From assembly GCF_900638585.1 (NCBI RefSeq), contig NZ_LR134523.1, positions 708,001-772,000 on the forward strand: 64,000 nt of DNA, given 5' to 3'. How positions within the stretch are numbered: the stretch's first letter is position 1; every line of letters begins with the position of its first letter. Source of the DNA: Aedoeadaptatus ivorii. GTDB lineage: Bacteria; Bacillota; Clostridia; Tissierellales; Peptoniphilaceae. Below the pieces are notes generated by a model. It was not told the DNA's origin and searched no databases. It was given only the letters and a program-made list of their open reading frames with translations. The position numbers were made by a program, and so were the translations under genes. This document shows, piece after piece, positions 33,899-43,166 of this stretch.

Positions 33899-35662
33899 TT
33901 ATGCATCGGATGCAGGCATTCGAAGCGCTTCTACGGATTTTTTGTTCGGCGTAACCCGCACCGAAGAAAAGTCCGTATACAGCACCAATCCCGGTTGATT
34001 CGACGGATGCCGGCGGATATGGGCGCGGCGCGTATAATCCACCTCTACATTGGCGGAATGGCGACTGCGGCTATAATAGGCGGCGAGCATCGCACATTCG
34101 GCGATTGTCTCGGGGGATGGGTTCTCTCCCGGATCCCTTAGAATCACGTGGCTGCCCGGGCCCGATTTGACGTGGAACCATAAATCGCTTTTGGCGGCGA
34201 ATTTAAGCGTAAGCTCCTGATTTTGTCGATTGTTTCGGCCCACATAGACATCTTTTCCGTCGCCGGTGCGAAAGCGCAGGTAGCCGGGCTGTTTGGCGGC
34301 CTTTTTCTTCTTGTCGCGGTGGCCCTTGTACTTCTTCTTCAAAAAGTCTTCGCGGAACTCCTCCTGAATGCCGTCGACTTCTTCTACATTTTCCGCATCT
34401 TCTAAGTTGTAAAGCATAGAATCCAGATAGCGAATGGTGCTGCGATTTCTTTCGATTCGCGCGGTCAATGCCGCCTCGGCGTGTTTTAATTTGGCATAAC
34501 GCTTATAGTAGCGGGCGGCATTTTGGATAGCGTCTTTGGTCGGGTCCAGAGGAATGCGAAGGGGCGCCATATTGTCGTAAAAGTTTTCCAGTTCGACTTC
34601 CTGCAGCCCCCGTTCCACTTGCCAGGCATTAGATGAGAGCACGTCGGCATAGACCTTATACTTTTTCCGGTCTTTGGCGTCTCGAAGCTCGAATTCCATC
34701 TTTTCCTGCTTGTGGAGCGCCCGTTCCAAATGATTCTTGATCTGTCGGTTTAGATTCTGACTTTTTTGTCGCACGCGGTCTTCTTCGACGCGATCGGTAA
34801 ACGTCGTATCCAAAAGTTCCGAGGGGCTTTCGTAGAAGGTCTTTCTCTCTTCGGGATACTGGGTAAGGTTTACGACACTGTACGCGAGGACCTTAGTGCC
34901 GTCGGAGACGCTTTGGGGACTAAAATCTTTTGATTTGACTTCGGATACGATGCTGAAAAATGCACGTTTGAATGCATCGGGGTCTACATTTTTTACGGGC
35001 ACCTTTTCGGAAGTCCCCGCGCGATAGCAGATTTCTCTTGCGATTAAGGGCGAGATGCCGAGATAGTTGCGGATCAAGAAGTTTTTGGCAGACATCGCCT
35101 CTTCCCGCGCCCATTTTTCGGCAAAACCCATCGCATCTTCTGTGAGGGGATTGTCCCTGTCGATAATATTTTCGAGGGAATAGGGTTCTCCGGGCAGAAC
35201 TTGTCGCACCCGGCTGATATGGATGCCGATGCGTTTTATGGCATCGATCACATCACCATTTTCATTCAATAGAATGATATTGGAGTGGCGGCCCATCATC
35301 TCGATCATAAGAGTTTTTTCTACCGGATCGAAGAGTTCGTCGATGCCGCGGACCTTGATAGCCAATATACGGTCCATCTCGATTTGTGTAATCGATAGGA
35401 TGGTCGAAGATTCCAAATGCTTGCGCAGAAGCATACAAAAAGCAGGCGGCGTTTGGGGATTTTTGAATTTCTTTTTTGTGATGTAGGCACAGGGATTGTT
35501 GGCCGCTGCGGAAAGCAACAAGCTCCCGCGGTCTTTTCCCGCCCGCAAATTAAAAAGCAATACGTCTTTCTCGGGTTGGTATATTTTATCGATCTTGCCG
35601 CCGGCAAATCGCGTATTTAATTCTTCGGAAACGGCTGCGGTCATAATACCGTCATAACTCAA
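33899..35662 (-). CDS. rqcH: Ribosome quality-control protein RqcH (NFACT/Rqc2 homologue)
   Basis: The 587-residue protein has the NFACT-N domain (MSYDGIMTAAVSEELN and the MDRILAI segment, with the Asp-Arg pair needed for alanine tailing), a central coiled coil (about 290-430) and the NFACT-R domain (VYVGRNNRQNQELTLKFA, DLWFHVKSGPGSHVI). It binds stalled 50S subunits and recruits tRNA-Ala to tag the nascent chain. Old names such as fibronectin-binding protein refer to the same family. It is a single minus-strand gene. Confidence 0.95.
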   Translation of the reverse strand: MSYDGIMTAAVSEELNTRFAGGKIDKIYQPEKDVLLFNLRAGKDRGSLLLSAAANNPCAYITKKKFKNPQTPPAFCMLLRKHLESSTILSITQIEMDRILAIKVRGIDELFDPVEKTLMIEMMGRHSNIILLNENGDVIDAIKRIGIHISRVRQVLPGEPYSLENIIDRDNPLTEDAMGFAEKWAREEAMSAKNFLIRNYLGISPLIAREICYRAGTSEKVPVKNVDPDAFKRAFFSIVSEVKSKDFSPQSVSDGTKVLAYSVVNLTQYPEERKTFYESPSELLDTTFTDRVEEDRVRQKSQNLNRQIKNHLERALHKQEKMEFELRDAKDRKKYKVYADVLSSNAWQVERGLQEVELENFYDNMAPLRIPLDPTKDAIQNAARYYKRYAKLKHAEAALTARIERNRSTIRYLDSMLYNLEDAENVEEVDGIQEEFREDFLKKKYKGHRDKKKKAAKQPGYLRFRTGDGKDVYVGRNNRQNQELTLKFAAKSDLWFHVKSGPGSHVILRDPGENPSPETIAECAMLAAYYSRSRHSANVEVDYTRRAHIRRHPSNQPGLVLYTDFSSVRVTPNKKSVEALRMPASDA

Positions 35663-35688
35663 ACTGCATAACCTCCTTCGAGGAGCGA

Positions 35689-35718
35689 TTGTCGCCTCCC
35701 CGTTCTTTTATGTATAAT
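35689..35718 (+). promoter_or_regulatory. Promoter of the yicC-to-thiN gene run
   Basis: TTGTCG (35689-35694), 18-bp spacer, perfect TATAAT (35713-35718); GAGGAGG follows at 35724-35731. It is in the 74-bp gap divergent from rqcH. Confidence 0.6.
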
Positions 35719-35736
35719 ACCATAGAGGAGGCTTTT

Positions 35737-36600
35737 ATGAACAGTATGACTGGCTTCGGAACGGCGGAGGTACATGGCGATCGCGGTTCCGTTCGGGTTT
35801 CTATAAAATCCGTAAACCACAAGGGTTTGGACATTCGAATTCGGGGGCTGGGGGAGATCCCCGAGGCGGAAGCCGATATGAAAAACATCCTTCGGCGCCA
35901 TATCAAGCGCGGCCATGTGGAAGTGCAATACCGCTGTGAGAGAGTAGCCGGCGATGCATTGACATTCGACGAAGGGGCGTTTGAAGCCTATCGAAATCTC
36001 TTGCACAAGACCGGTGCCACGAAAGAAGGGGACGATGTCGACGTGTACTGGATCCTCGATAAGCCCGGTGTCGTACAGACGGAATTCGACGCGTCCGATA
36101 CGTTTTTAGAAAAAGAATTCGAGGAAGCGGCGGCGCTGGCGATCGCGGATCTGGTTTCGATGCGGCGAGCGGAAGGGGCGAATGTCTTTCGCGAAATAAA
36201 GGCCGATCTCGGAAGGCTAAAGGGCATCGTCGAGGAGATGGAGCGCGAGTCCGAAGCGGAAAAAGAGATTCGCCGGGTGGCGTTCGAAGAGCGCGTGCGG
36301 GCGTTTATGCGCGAATTCGAGGCCGATCCCGCGCGTTTTTCTACGGAACTTGCGCTCTTGTACGATAAGATGTCTGTCGAAGAAGAAATCACACGTCTAT
36401 ACTCTCATATCGATCAGTTTGATGATATAATGAATGGTAACGGTCCGGTGGGAAGAAAGCTGGACTTTCTTCTTCAGGAGATGCACAGAGAGGCGAACAC
36501 GATCAGTTCCAAGTCCAAAAGCGTGGCCGTCCTCCACGACATCGTCGAAGTCAAATCTTTGATCGAAGATATGAGAGAACAGATCGCCAATATAGAGTAG
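35737..36600 (+). CDS. YicC/YloC family endoribonuclease
   Basis: The 287-residue protein begins with the diagnostic MNSMTGFG and has the KSVNHKGLDIRIR segment, and ends with GRKLDFLLQEMHREANTISSKS and VEVKSLIEDMREQIANIE, the C-terminal metal-binding region. YicC proteins are endoribonucleases linked to stress and sRNA decay. I chose ATG 35737. In Bacillus remA sits between yicC and gmk; here gmk follows directly. Confidence 0.94.
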   Translation: MNSMTGFGTAEVHGDRGSVRVSIKSVNHKGLDIRIRGLGEIPEAEADMKNILRRHIKRGHVEVQYRCERVAGDALTFDEGAFEAYRNLLHKTGATKEGDDVDVYWILDKPGVVQTEFDASDTFLEKEFEEAAALAIADLVSMRRAEGANVFREIKADLGRLKGIVEEMERESEAEKEIRRVAFEERVRAFMREFEADPARFSTELALLYDKMSVEEEITRLYSHIDQFDDIMNGNGPVGRKLDFLLQEMHREANTISSKSKSVAVLHDIVEVKSLIEDMREQIANIE

Positions 36601-36620
36601 AGGAAAAAGGCTGGTGTTAC

Positions 36621-37238
36621 GTGTCTAAAGGTTTTTTATTGGTTTTATCGGGCCCTTCCGGAAGCGGAAAGGGAACGGTTAGCGAAGCGCTGATGAAACA
36701 AAATGACGAAGTCAAGTTTTCGACCTCGGTTACGACGAGAAAGCCGAGGCCTTCGGAAGTCGACGGAGAGAACTATTTTTTTAAGACCACCGAAGAATTT
36801 GAACAGATGGTGGAAAACGACGAATTGTTGGAATACGCTCATGTGCATACCAACTATTACGGAACGCCGAAGGAATTCGTGTTTGATGAAATCGAAAAAG
36901 GCGAGATCGTGCTCTTAGAAATCGACGTACAAGGCGCTTTGCAGATCAAGAAAAAATACCACGAAGCCGTATTTATTTTCCTGCTGCCGCCGACCATGGA
37001 TGAATTAAAACAGCGCATTATCGGACGCGGCACCGAAAGCGAACAGGACATAGAGACGAGATTTGCCAACGCATTTAAGGAACTGGATTTCGTCGGCGAA
37101 TACGACTTTTTCGTCGTCAACGACGAGGTGGACAGGGCCGTTTCGGATATCGAAAATATTATCGCGGCCGAGAAGCTGCGGGTAAAACGGTATGAAAATA
37201 TCAAAGAAGATATGGTAGAGAGGAGGGCGATACGATGA
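36621..37238 (+). CDS. gmk: Guanylate kinase
   Basis: The 205-residue kinase starts at a GTG (36621) and has Walker A SGPSGSGKGTV (about 9), SVTTRKPRP (GMP site), DGENYFF, and VLLEIDVQGALQIKKK. It converts GMP to GDP and shapes (p)ppGpp-sensitive guanylate supply. The stop overlaps rpoZ by 4 bp. Confidence 0.96.
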   Translation: MSKGFLLVLSGPSGSGKGTVSEALMKQNDEVKFSTSVTTRKPRPSEVDGENYFFKTTEEFEQMVENDELLEYAHVHTNYYGTPKEFVFDEIEKGEIVLLEIDVQGALQIKKKYHEAVFIFLLPPTMDELKQRIIGRGTESEQDIETRFANAFKELDFVGEYDFFVVNDEVDRAVSDIENIIAAEKLRVKRYENIKEDMVERRAIR

Positions 37239-37519
37239 ATATTCTATCTTTTGGAGAGATTTCTAAGATTACGACCAGTCGATACGCTTTGGCGAGTTTG
37301 GTCTCCAAGCGCGCCAGAGAAATCGTCGCGGGAGAGGACGCTTTGATCGATACGGAACTGGAAAACCCCGTATCCATCGCCATGCAGGAAGTGGCGGAAG
37401 GCGCCGTCGATTTTACGACGAAGGAACGATACGAAGAAATTCTCGAAGAAAAGCGGATTCGCCGCGAGGCGCTCGAAGCAGAAAAAAGCGAAGAGGAGGA
37501 GGAACTTGCTGCAGAATAA
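37235..37519 (+). CDS. rpoZ: RNA polymerase omega subunit
   Basis: The 94-residue protein has the omega core: ITTSRYALASLVSKRAREI, then NPVSIAMQEVAEGAVDF, and an acidic tail. It helps assemble and stabilise RNA polymerase. Its position between gmk and coaBC is conserved. It overlaps gmk by 4 bp and coaBC by 14 bp. Confidence 0.94.
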   Translation: MNILSFGEISKITTSRYALASLVSKRAREIVAGEDALIDTELENPVSIAMQEVAEGAVDFTTKERYEEILEEKRIRREALEAEKSEEEEELAAE

Positions 37520-38705
37520 ACGCATTCTCCTCGGCGTGTGCGGGGGGATCAGTGCGTATAAGTCGGTAGATTTGGTAAGCCGTCTTAAAAAAGCGGGCGC
37601 GGAGGTTCAGGTCGTTATGACCGAAGCCGCGACACATTTTGTGACCCCGCTGACCTTTCAAACTATGAGCAACAATGTGGTCCATGTGGAGATGTTCAAC
37701 CAGCTTTCCAATATGAATGTGGAACATATCTCTTTGGCGAAATGGGCCGATTGCATCGTTATCGCACCGGCCACTGCCAACACCATGGCGAAGCTCGCAT
37801 ACGGGATCGCGGACAATATGCTGAGTACCGTAGCGCTTGCGGCCCGCTCTCCGATTCTGTTGGCCCCCGCGATGAATACGGGTATGCTGCGTGCAGAAGC
37901 GACGCAGAAGTCGCTTGCCATTTTAAGTGCGCGAAGCGGCGTAGAAATCCTGCCCACCGGATCGGGCCTGTTGGCCTGTCAAGACGTGGGAGAGGGAAAG
38001 ATGGCAGAGCCGAAAGAGATCCTCAGCTATATTGACCGCGCCCTTACAAAAAAAACATTACAGGACGTAGAGATCACCATCACGGCGGGTCCGACTTTAG
38101 AGAGGATCGACCCGGTGCGCTTCGTCTCCAACCACAGTTCCGGAAAGATGGGCTACGCCCTGGCGAAGGCGGCGGCCGACCGCGGTGCAAAGGTCCATTT
38201 GATCAGCGGACCGTCACGGCTTGAGGCGCCTGTGGGCGTCGACTTTATCCCGGTCGAATCCACCGAAGAAATGTTTCGCGCCGTCGAGTCGCTATTTTCG
38301 CGCACGCGCGTGTTGATCAAAGCCGCGGCTCCATCGGATTTTAAGCCGGCGCACTATACCGAAGAGAAGATCAAAAAGCGGGAGAGCGGAGAAATGGCCA
38401 TCGCCTTACGTCCCAATCCTGACATCGCCAAGCATTTCGGCGCCATTAAAGGCGATCGGGTGATCGTGGGATTCGCCGCGGAAAGCCACAATATGCGCAC
38501 CTACGCCGAAAAGAAATTGAAGGAAAAGAATTTCAACTTTATCGTCGCCAATAACATCACCGAAAAGGATGCCGGTTTCCGCGCTGATACGAATCGGGTA
38601 GAAATATTTTTCTCCGACGGAAAGGCCGAATCGCTTCCGATTATGGACAAGAGCGCGTTGGCAGAGATTATACTGGATAAAGTGGAACAGGAACTGGAAA
38701 GCTAG
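37506..38705 (+). CDS. coaBC: Bifunctional phosphopantothenoylcysteine decarboxylase/synthetase
   Basis: The 399-residue protein has an N-terminal flavodoxin-like decarboxylase (CoaC; GVCGGISAYKSVDLVSRLKK, APAMNTGM, about 1-180) and a C-terminal CTP-dependent synthetase (CoaB; ITAGPTLERIDPVRFVSNHSSGKMGYA, about 190-395). Together they make 4'-phosphopantetheine for coenzyme A. The start is TTG 37506 just after AGGAGGA inside the rpoZ end. A terminator begins in its last codons. Confidence 0.95.
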   Translation: MLQNKRILLGVCGGISAYKSVDLVSRLKKAGAEVQVVMTEAATHFVTPLTFQTMSNNVVHVEMFNQLSNMNVEHISLAKWADCIVIAPATANTMAKLAYGIADNMLSTVALAARSPILLAPAMNTGMLRAEATQKSLAILSARSGVEILPTGSGLLACQDVGEGKMAEPKEILSYIDRALTKKTLQDVEITITAGPTLERIDPVRFVSNHSSGKMGYALAKAAADRGAKVHLISGPSRLEAPVGVDFIPVESTEEMFRAVESLFSRTRVLIKAAAPSDFKPAHYTEEKIKKRESGEMAIALRPNPDIAKHFGAIKGDRVIVGFAAESHNMRTYAEKKLKEKNFNFIVANNITEKDAGFRADTNRVEIFFSDGKAESLPIMDKSALAEIILDKVEQELES

Positions 38706-38722
38706 AGGGATCTAGCTTTTTT
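38698..38722 (+). terminator. Terminator after coaBC
   Basis: A 9-bp stem (38698-38706 with 38711-38719), GGGA loop and T run overlap the coaBC stop. priA starts 26 bp later, so this hairpin probably attenuates rather than blocks the operon. Confidence 0.75.
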
Positions 38723-38747
38723 GCATTGTTTGGAGTGTTTGGCTCGT

Positions 38748-41057
38748 ATGATTGTGCATGTGTATATAGAAAAATCGCTGCCCCAAATCGATCAGCTGTA
38801 TAGCTATCGCTGGGAACAAGACGGAAGCGATCCGATCGGTAAACGCGTGGTGGTGCCATTTGGACGGGGGAATCGACGCGAGGTGGCGGTGGTTCTGGCG
38901 GCTGAAGAAGGGACGGGGGAAGATTTAAAGGCGGTGATTTCCGTGCCGGATCACCGGTCGATTCTCTCCCGTCACGCCATAGAGTTAGGGCGTCGCATGC
39001 GGGAAGTATTTTTGACTTCTTATGTGCAGTCTTTTCAGCCCCTCTTGCCGAAATACGTGAGCGGCACCATAAAAGAGGCTCTGTATCTCGCCGAGGAAGA
39101 CGAGGCGCTCGCGTCCCTTTTCGGGGAAAAAGACGCGATATTCCTAGAGGATTTAAACGAAAAGGAGACGGCGGCAATCGATGCCGGTATTCGCCGGGGG
39201 ACGGTAAAACCCCGATTTGTCTCCACCGGTGCCGTTCAAAAAAGAAAGCGGCGCGTATTCGCGGCGGTGCGCACAGAAGCAGGCGATCTGCCGGAAAAAC
39301 AGCGCTGTGTCTACGAACTCTTACTGGCCGAAGGGCCCCTTAGTAAAAAGGTGGTCCGCGAAAAGACGGGATTTTCCGACAGTCCCCTTACGTCATTGCA
39401 AGAAAAGGGATTGGTGAAAGAGGAGAATGCTCCGCTGCCTCTCCCCGAAGAAGGACCGGTGCTCCGCGAAGAGCAGGCCCGGGCGATCGACGCCATTCGA
39501 TCGGCGCACGGCCAAAACCATCTATTGTTCGGCGAGACGGGAAGCGGTAAGACCGAGGTGTATATGCGCCTCTGTCAGGAGGCGATAAAGGACGGCAAAG
39601 ACGCGATCGTCATCGTGCCGGAAATCGGACTCGCTACCCAGACGGTACACCGATTTCGGGCGCGCTTTCCGGGAAAGGTGGAGGTGCTCCACTCGGGCTT
39701 AAGCGCCGGAGAGAAGGCGGCGGCTTGGCTGCGCATCCGCGAGCGTCCGGGTACCATCGTCGTGGGCGCGCGTTCGGCAATCTTTGCGCCGACAAACCAT
39801 CTTTCGTATATTTGTATCGACGAAGAACAGGAAGAGAGCTACGACTATCAAGAGGGGCTCCGGTACGACGTGCGGGAAGTGGCGGAGATTCGCGCCCGCA
39901 TCGACCATGCTAAGGTGATCTACGGCTCCGCCACCCCTTCGGTGAAGACCTATGCGCGAAAGGACAAAGACCTTACCGTGCATCGTTTGGTACAGACGGC
40001 CACCGGTTCGACGGCGCGGGCGCCGATTCGCGTGGTGGATATGCGGGAAGAATTGATGCGCGGCAATGTGGAGATCCTCTCCGGCGAAATGATGGTGGGC
40101 ATTGCGGATGCCCTTCAGCGCAAAAAACAGGCGATTCTTTTTATCAACCGCCGAGGGTATAGCCATTTTGTAAGTTGCAGGAGCTGCGGTTACGTATTGG
40201 AATGCGACGCTTGCGACATTGCCATGGTCTATCACAAAAATACCGATCGGCTGCACTGTCATTACTGTGGCCTGACCAAAATTTTACCCAAGACCTGCCC
40301 GGAATGCGGCAGCCCCTACCTTAAACAATTCGGGATCGGCACGGAGCACGTATCGGAGTGGATACGCAAAAAATTTCCGAAGGCGCGCGTTTTGCGCATG
40401 GACAAGGACACAATGGCGCAAAAGGGAAACTACGCCGCGGTCTACAAGAAGATGCAAGACAAGGAAGTCGATATCCTGGTGGGTACGCAGATGCTCGCCA
40501 AGGGATTCGACTTTCCCGACGTGGTCTTTGTCGGCGTCGTAGCGGCGGATCTCTCTTTGTATATTTCCGATTATCGGGCGCAGGAAAAGACCTTTCAGCT
40601 CTTGACGCAGGTGTCGGGCCGTGCCGGGAGGGGACAGGCGGCGGGAAAAGTCGTCATACAGACCTATAATCCGGACAATTACAGCATCGTCTTTTCGAAA
40701 GATCGGGCGTACGAGCGCTTCTTCCACCGGGAGATGCAAGCGCGCAAACAGTACGGCTATCCGCCCTATGTCCATTTGCTCCGCATCCATATACGCGGCA
40801 AAGGAGATCTGCGGCCGTATGGCGAGAATTGGAAGCGGACCCTCGAGGCGATCGGACGCCACAACCATTTGGATGCGATCGTATTGGATCCGGTGGAGCA
40901 GCCGCGGATCAAAAATCGCGAACACTTTACCGTTACGGCAAAGATCTATCCCGAGGACTACCGGGTCTATATGCAGGCTTTAAAACGGGTATTAAATCAT
41001 TATTATAGAAATATAGCAGAGAAAAATATCGCCGTCGGCATATCCATAGACGGCTGA
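38748..41057 (+). CDS. priA: Primosomal protein N' (replication restart helicase PriA)
   Basis: The 769-residue helicase has an N-terminal DNA-binding domain, Walker A FGETGSGKTE (about 265), a DEEQ box (about 360) where most PriA have DEEH, and a zinc-binding insertion with eight cysteines (CRSCG to CPECGSPY, about 480-525) followed by GRAGRG. It reloads the replisome at collapsed forks. I chose ATG 38748, as the family N-terminus (VHVYIEKSLPQIDQLYSY) follows at once; the Shine-Dalgarno (GGAG, 12 nt) is weak. Confidence 0.95.
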   Translation: MIVHVYIEKSLPQIDQLYSYRWEQDGSDPIGKRVVVPFGRGNRREVAVVLAAEEGTGEDLKAVISVPDHRSILSRHAIELGRRMREVFLTSYVQSFQPLLPKYVSGTIKEALYLAEEDEALASLFGEKDAIFLEDLNEKETAAIDAGIRRGTVKPRFVSTGAVQKRKRRVFAAVRTEAGDLPEKQRCVYELLLAEGPLSKKVVREKTGFSDSPLTSLQEKGLVKEENAPLPLPEEGPVLREEQARAIDAIRSAHGQNHLLFGETGSGKTEVYMRLCQEAIKDGKDAIVIVPEIGLATQTVHRFRARFPGKVEVLHSGLSAGEKAAAWLRIRERPGTIVVGARSAIFAPTNHLSYICIDEEQEESYDYQEGLRYDVREVAEIRARIDHAKVIYGSATPSVKTYARKDKDLTVHRLVQTATGSTARAPIRVVDMREELMRGNVEILSGEMMVGIADALQRKKQAILFINRRGYSHFVSCRSCGYVLECDACDIAMVYHKNTDRLHCHYCGLTKILPKTCPECGSPYLKQFGIGTEHVSEWIRKKFPKARVLRMDKDTMAQKGNYAAVYKKMQDKEVDILVGTQMLAKGFDFPDVVFVGVVAADLSLYISDYRAQEKTFQLLTQVSGRAGRGQAAGKVVIQTYNPDNYSIVFSKDRAYERFFHREMQARKQYGYPPYVHLLRIHIRGKGDLRPYGENWKRTLEAIGRHNHLDAIVLDPVEQPRIKNREHFTVTAKIYPEDYRVYMQALKRVLNHYYRNIAEKNIAVGISIDG

Positions 41058-41077
41058 AAAATACAGAAAGGAAATCT

Positions 41078-41566
41078 ATGGCGAAATTACAAATTCGAAC
41101 GGACGGAGATCCCATCCTTCGCAAAAAATCCCGCGCTGTCGAGCAATTTGACGATGCGCTCCACACATTGATCGAAGATATGTACGAGACCATGTATGCC
41201 ACCGAAGGGGTAGGACTGGCCGCAGTACAGATCGGAAAATTAAAGCGCCTACTTGTGATCGACGATTACGAAGGCCATAAGCTGGTCTTAATCAATCCCG
41301 AAGTCGTCGAAAAATCGGGCGCGGAATCGGGCATCGAAGCCTGTCTGAGCGTTCCCGAACGAGCGGGCGAGGTAGAGCGGGCGACCCATATCGTCGTTTC
41401 CTATAAAGACGCCCGGGGCGAAGCGCGCACCCTCGAGGCGGACGCCTTTCTTGCGCGGATCGTGCAACACGAGATGGACCATCTGGAGGGCATCTTGTTT
41501 ACCGATCGCGCCGAAGAAATGTACGTACTGGAGCCCAAGGAAGAGAAGAAAGCCGAGGCGAAGTAA
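41078..41566 (+). CDS. def: Peptide deformylase
   Basis: The 162-residue metalloenzyme has GVGLAAVQIG (motif 1, about 46), EACLSVPE (motif 2, about 88) and QHEMDHLEGILF (motif 3, HExxH, about 130). It removes formyl from new proteins. The usual motif 2 is EGCLS; the glycine is alanine here. The def-fmt pair is conserved; the stop overlaps fmt by one base. Confidence 0.95.
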   Translation: MAKLQIRTDGDPILRKKSRAVEQFDDALHTLIEDMYETMYATEGVGLAAVQIGKLKRLLVIDDYEGHKLVLINPEVVEKSGAESGIEACLSVPERAGEVERATHIVVSYKDARGEARTLEADAFLARIVQHEMDHLEGILFTDRAEEMYVLEPKEEKKAEAK

Positions 41567-42480
41567 TGCGCAGTGTATTCTTCGGGACGCCGGAGTTTTC
41601 CGTGCTGGCGCTTCGCGCCTTACATGCGGTTTCCGATGTTGTGATGGTTGTGACCCGAGAAGACAAACAGACCGGCCGCGGTAAAAAAGTGCGTCCTACG
41701 CCCGTCAAGGTAGAAGCGGGAAAATTGGGGATACCGGTATTCCAGCCGAAAAACAGTAACGACGAGGCGGCATTGGACGTATTACGAAGACAAGATGCCG
41801 ATCTCTTCGTCGTGGTGGCGTACGGACAGATTCTACACGCGGAACTTTTGGAGATTCCCAAAAAATATACCGTGAACATTCACAGTTCCTTGCTCCCCCG
41901 ATTCCGCGGCGCGGCACCGATGCAGTGGGCGATCCTCGAAGGGGACGCCGAGACGGGCGTCAGCCTGATGCAGATCGAGGAGGGATTGGATTCCGGGCCT
42001 GTTTGGGAGATGCGAAAGACCCCCGTCGACGGGAAGGACTTCGGCGACATTCACGACGAACTGGCGTCGCTCGGTGCCGAACTGTTGACGGATTTCGTCG
42101 AGGCAGTTCGTAAGGGGCCGGTAACGTTTTGCGAGCAGGAACACGAAAAGGCGACCTATGCCGAAAAAATCGACGATTGCGTGACACAGATCGACGTGTA
42201 TTGGGAGAGCGCCGAGGAGATCGAGCGCAAGGTGCGGGCATTTTCTCCGATGCCCGGTGCATATCTCGAATTTCGCGGCGAGCGGATTAAGATATTTGCC
42301 GCAGAAGTGCAGAGTGAGAATCTGGCCCCGGGTATCTTTAGGGCGGGCAAAAAGTTTCTGCGTCTGGGAACGCGCGAAGGGTCTCTACTCGTAAAGGAAA
42401 TTCAGCGTCCGGGTAAAAAACGCATGGACATTGTGTCGTTTCTCGCCGGTGTCTCTTTGCCCGAGAAGGGGGAAATCTGA
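41566..42480 (+). CDS. fmt: Methionyl-tRNA formyltransferase
   Basis: The 304-residue enzyme has FFGTPEFSVLALRAL at the start, the HSSLLPRFRGAAPMQWAI catalytic region (about 105), and a C-terminal domain with VRAFSPMPGAYL. It formylates initiator Met-tRNA with 10-formyl-tetrahydrofolate; def, encoded upstream, removes the formyl group later. Its stop overlaps the next gene by one base. Confidence 0.96.
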   Translation: MRSVFFGTPEFSVLALRALHAVSDVVMVVTREDKQTGRGKKVRPTPVKVEAGKLGIPVFQPKNSNDEAALDVLRRQDADLFVVVAYGQILHAELLEIPKKYTVNIHSSLLPRFRGAAPMQWAILEGDAETGVSLMQIEEGLDSGPVWEMRKTPVDGKDFGDIHDELASLGAELLTDFVEAVRKGPVTFCEQEHEKATYAEKIDDCVTQIDVYWESAEEIERKVRAFSPMPGAYLEFRGERIKIFAAEVQSENLAPGIFRAGKKFLRLGTREGSLLVKEIQRPGKKRMDIVSFLAGVSLPEKGEI

Positions 42481-43166
42481 TGATGGGACTTTACTATTGG
42501 GACATGAAGTATTGGCTATATATCCTGCCAGGCCTTTTGCTCGCCATGTATGCCCAGGGAAAGATTCGCGAAAATTTCGAACACTATTCCAAGGTCTATA
42601 ATCGCCACCAATTGACGGGGCGTAGCCTTGCGGAGCGCATTCTGAAAAAATATGGCATGTACGATGTGAAAATCGAGCGGATCCGCGGAAATCTCACCGA
42701 CCACTACGATCCGTCCGCCATGACCCTGCGGCTCAGCGAAGACGTATACGATTCGACTTCGATCGCCGCTTTGGGGATCGCCGCCCACGAAGTGGGACAT
42801 GCCATCCAGCACGAAGAATCCTATGGTCCGCTCCGCTTTCGAAACGCATTGGTGCCCTTGGCGGGATTGGGTTCCAATCTGTCGTACTTTTTGATATTTA
42901 TCGGCCTGATGTTTTACGGGCCCCTTCTAAGACTTGGGATCGCACTTTTTGCGATTACGGTGCTCTTTCAGCTGCTCACCTTGCCGGTGGAATACGACGC
43001 GAGCCATCGCGCCAAAGTCCTCTTGCGAGACGGCGTGCTGGATGCGTCGGAGATGGTCGGCGTCGAAAAGATCCTATCCGCCGCGGCGCTCACCTATGTC
43101 GCGAGCCTACTCACGGCGGCGGGCACCTTGCTGCGCCTACTTTCTTTGGGAAGGAGAAATGACTGA
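42480..43166 (+). CDS. YugP-type zinc metallopeptidase, membrane-bound
   Basis: The 228-residue protein has an N-terminal hydrophobic segment, the zinc motif HEVGHAIQH (about 102), and two to three further helices; a DASHRAKVLL segment near 175 carries the family's third ligand region. It is YugP-like; the substrate is unknown. ATG at 42480 and 42483 are equally possible. Position between fmt and rsmB is common in Clostridia. Confidence 0.88.
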   Translation: MMGLYYWDMKYWLYILPGLLLAMYAQGKIRENFEHYSKVYNRHQLTGRSLAERILKKYGMYDVKIERIRGNLTDHYDPSAMTLRLSEDVYDSTSIAALGIAAHEVGHAIQHEESYGPLRFRNALVPLAGLGSNLSYFLIFIGLMFYGPLLRLGIALFAITVLFQLLTLPVEYDASHRAKVLLRDGVLDASEMVGVEKILSAAALTYVASLLTAAGTLLRLLSLGRRND

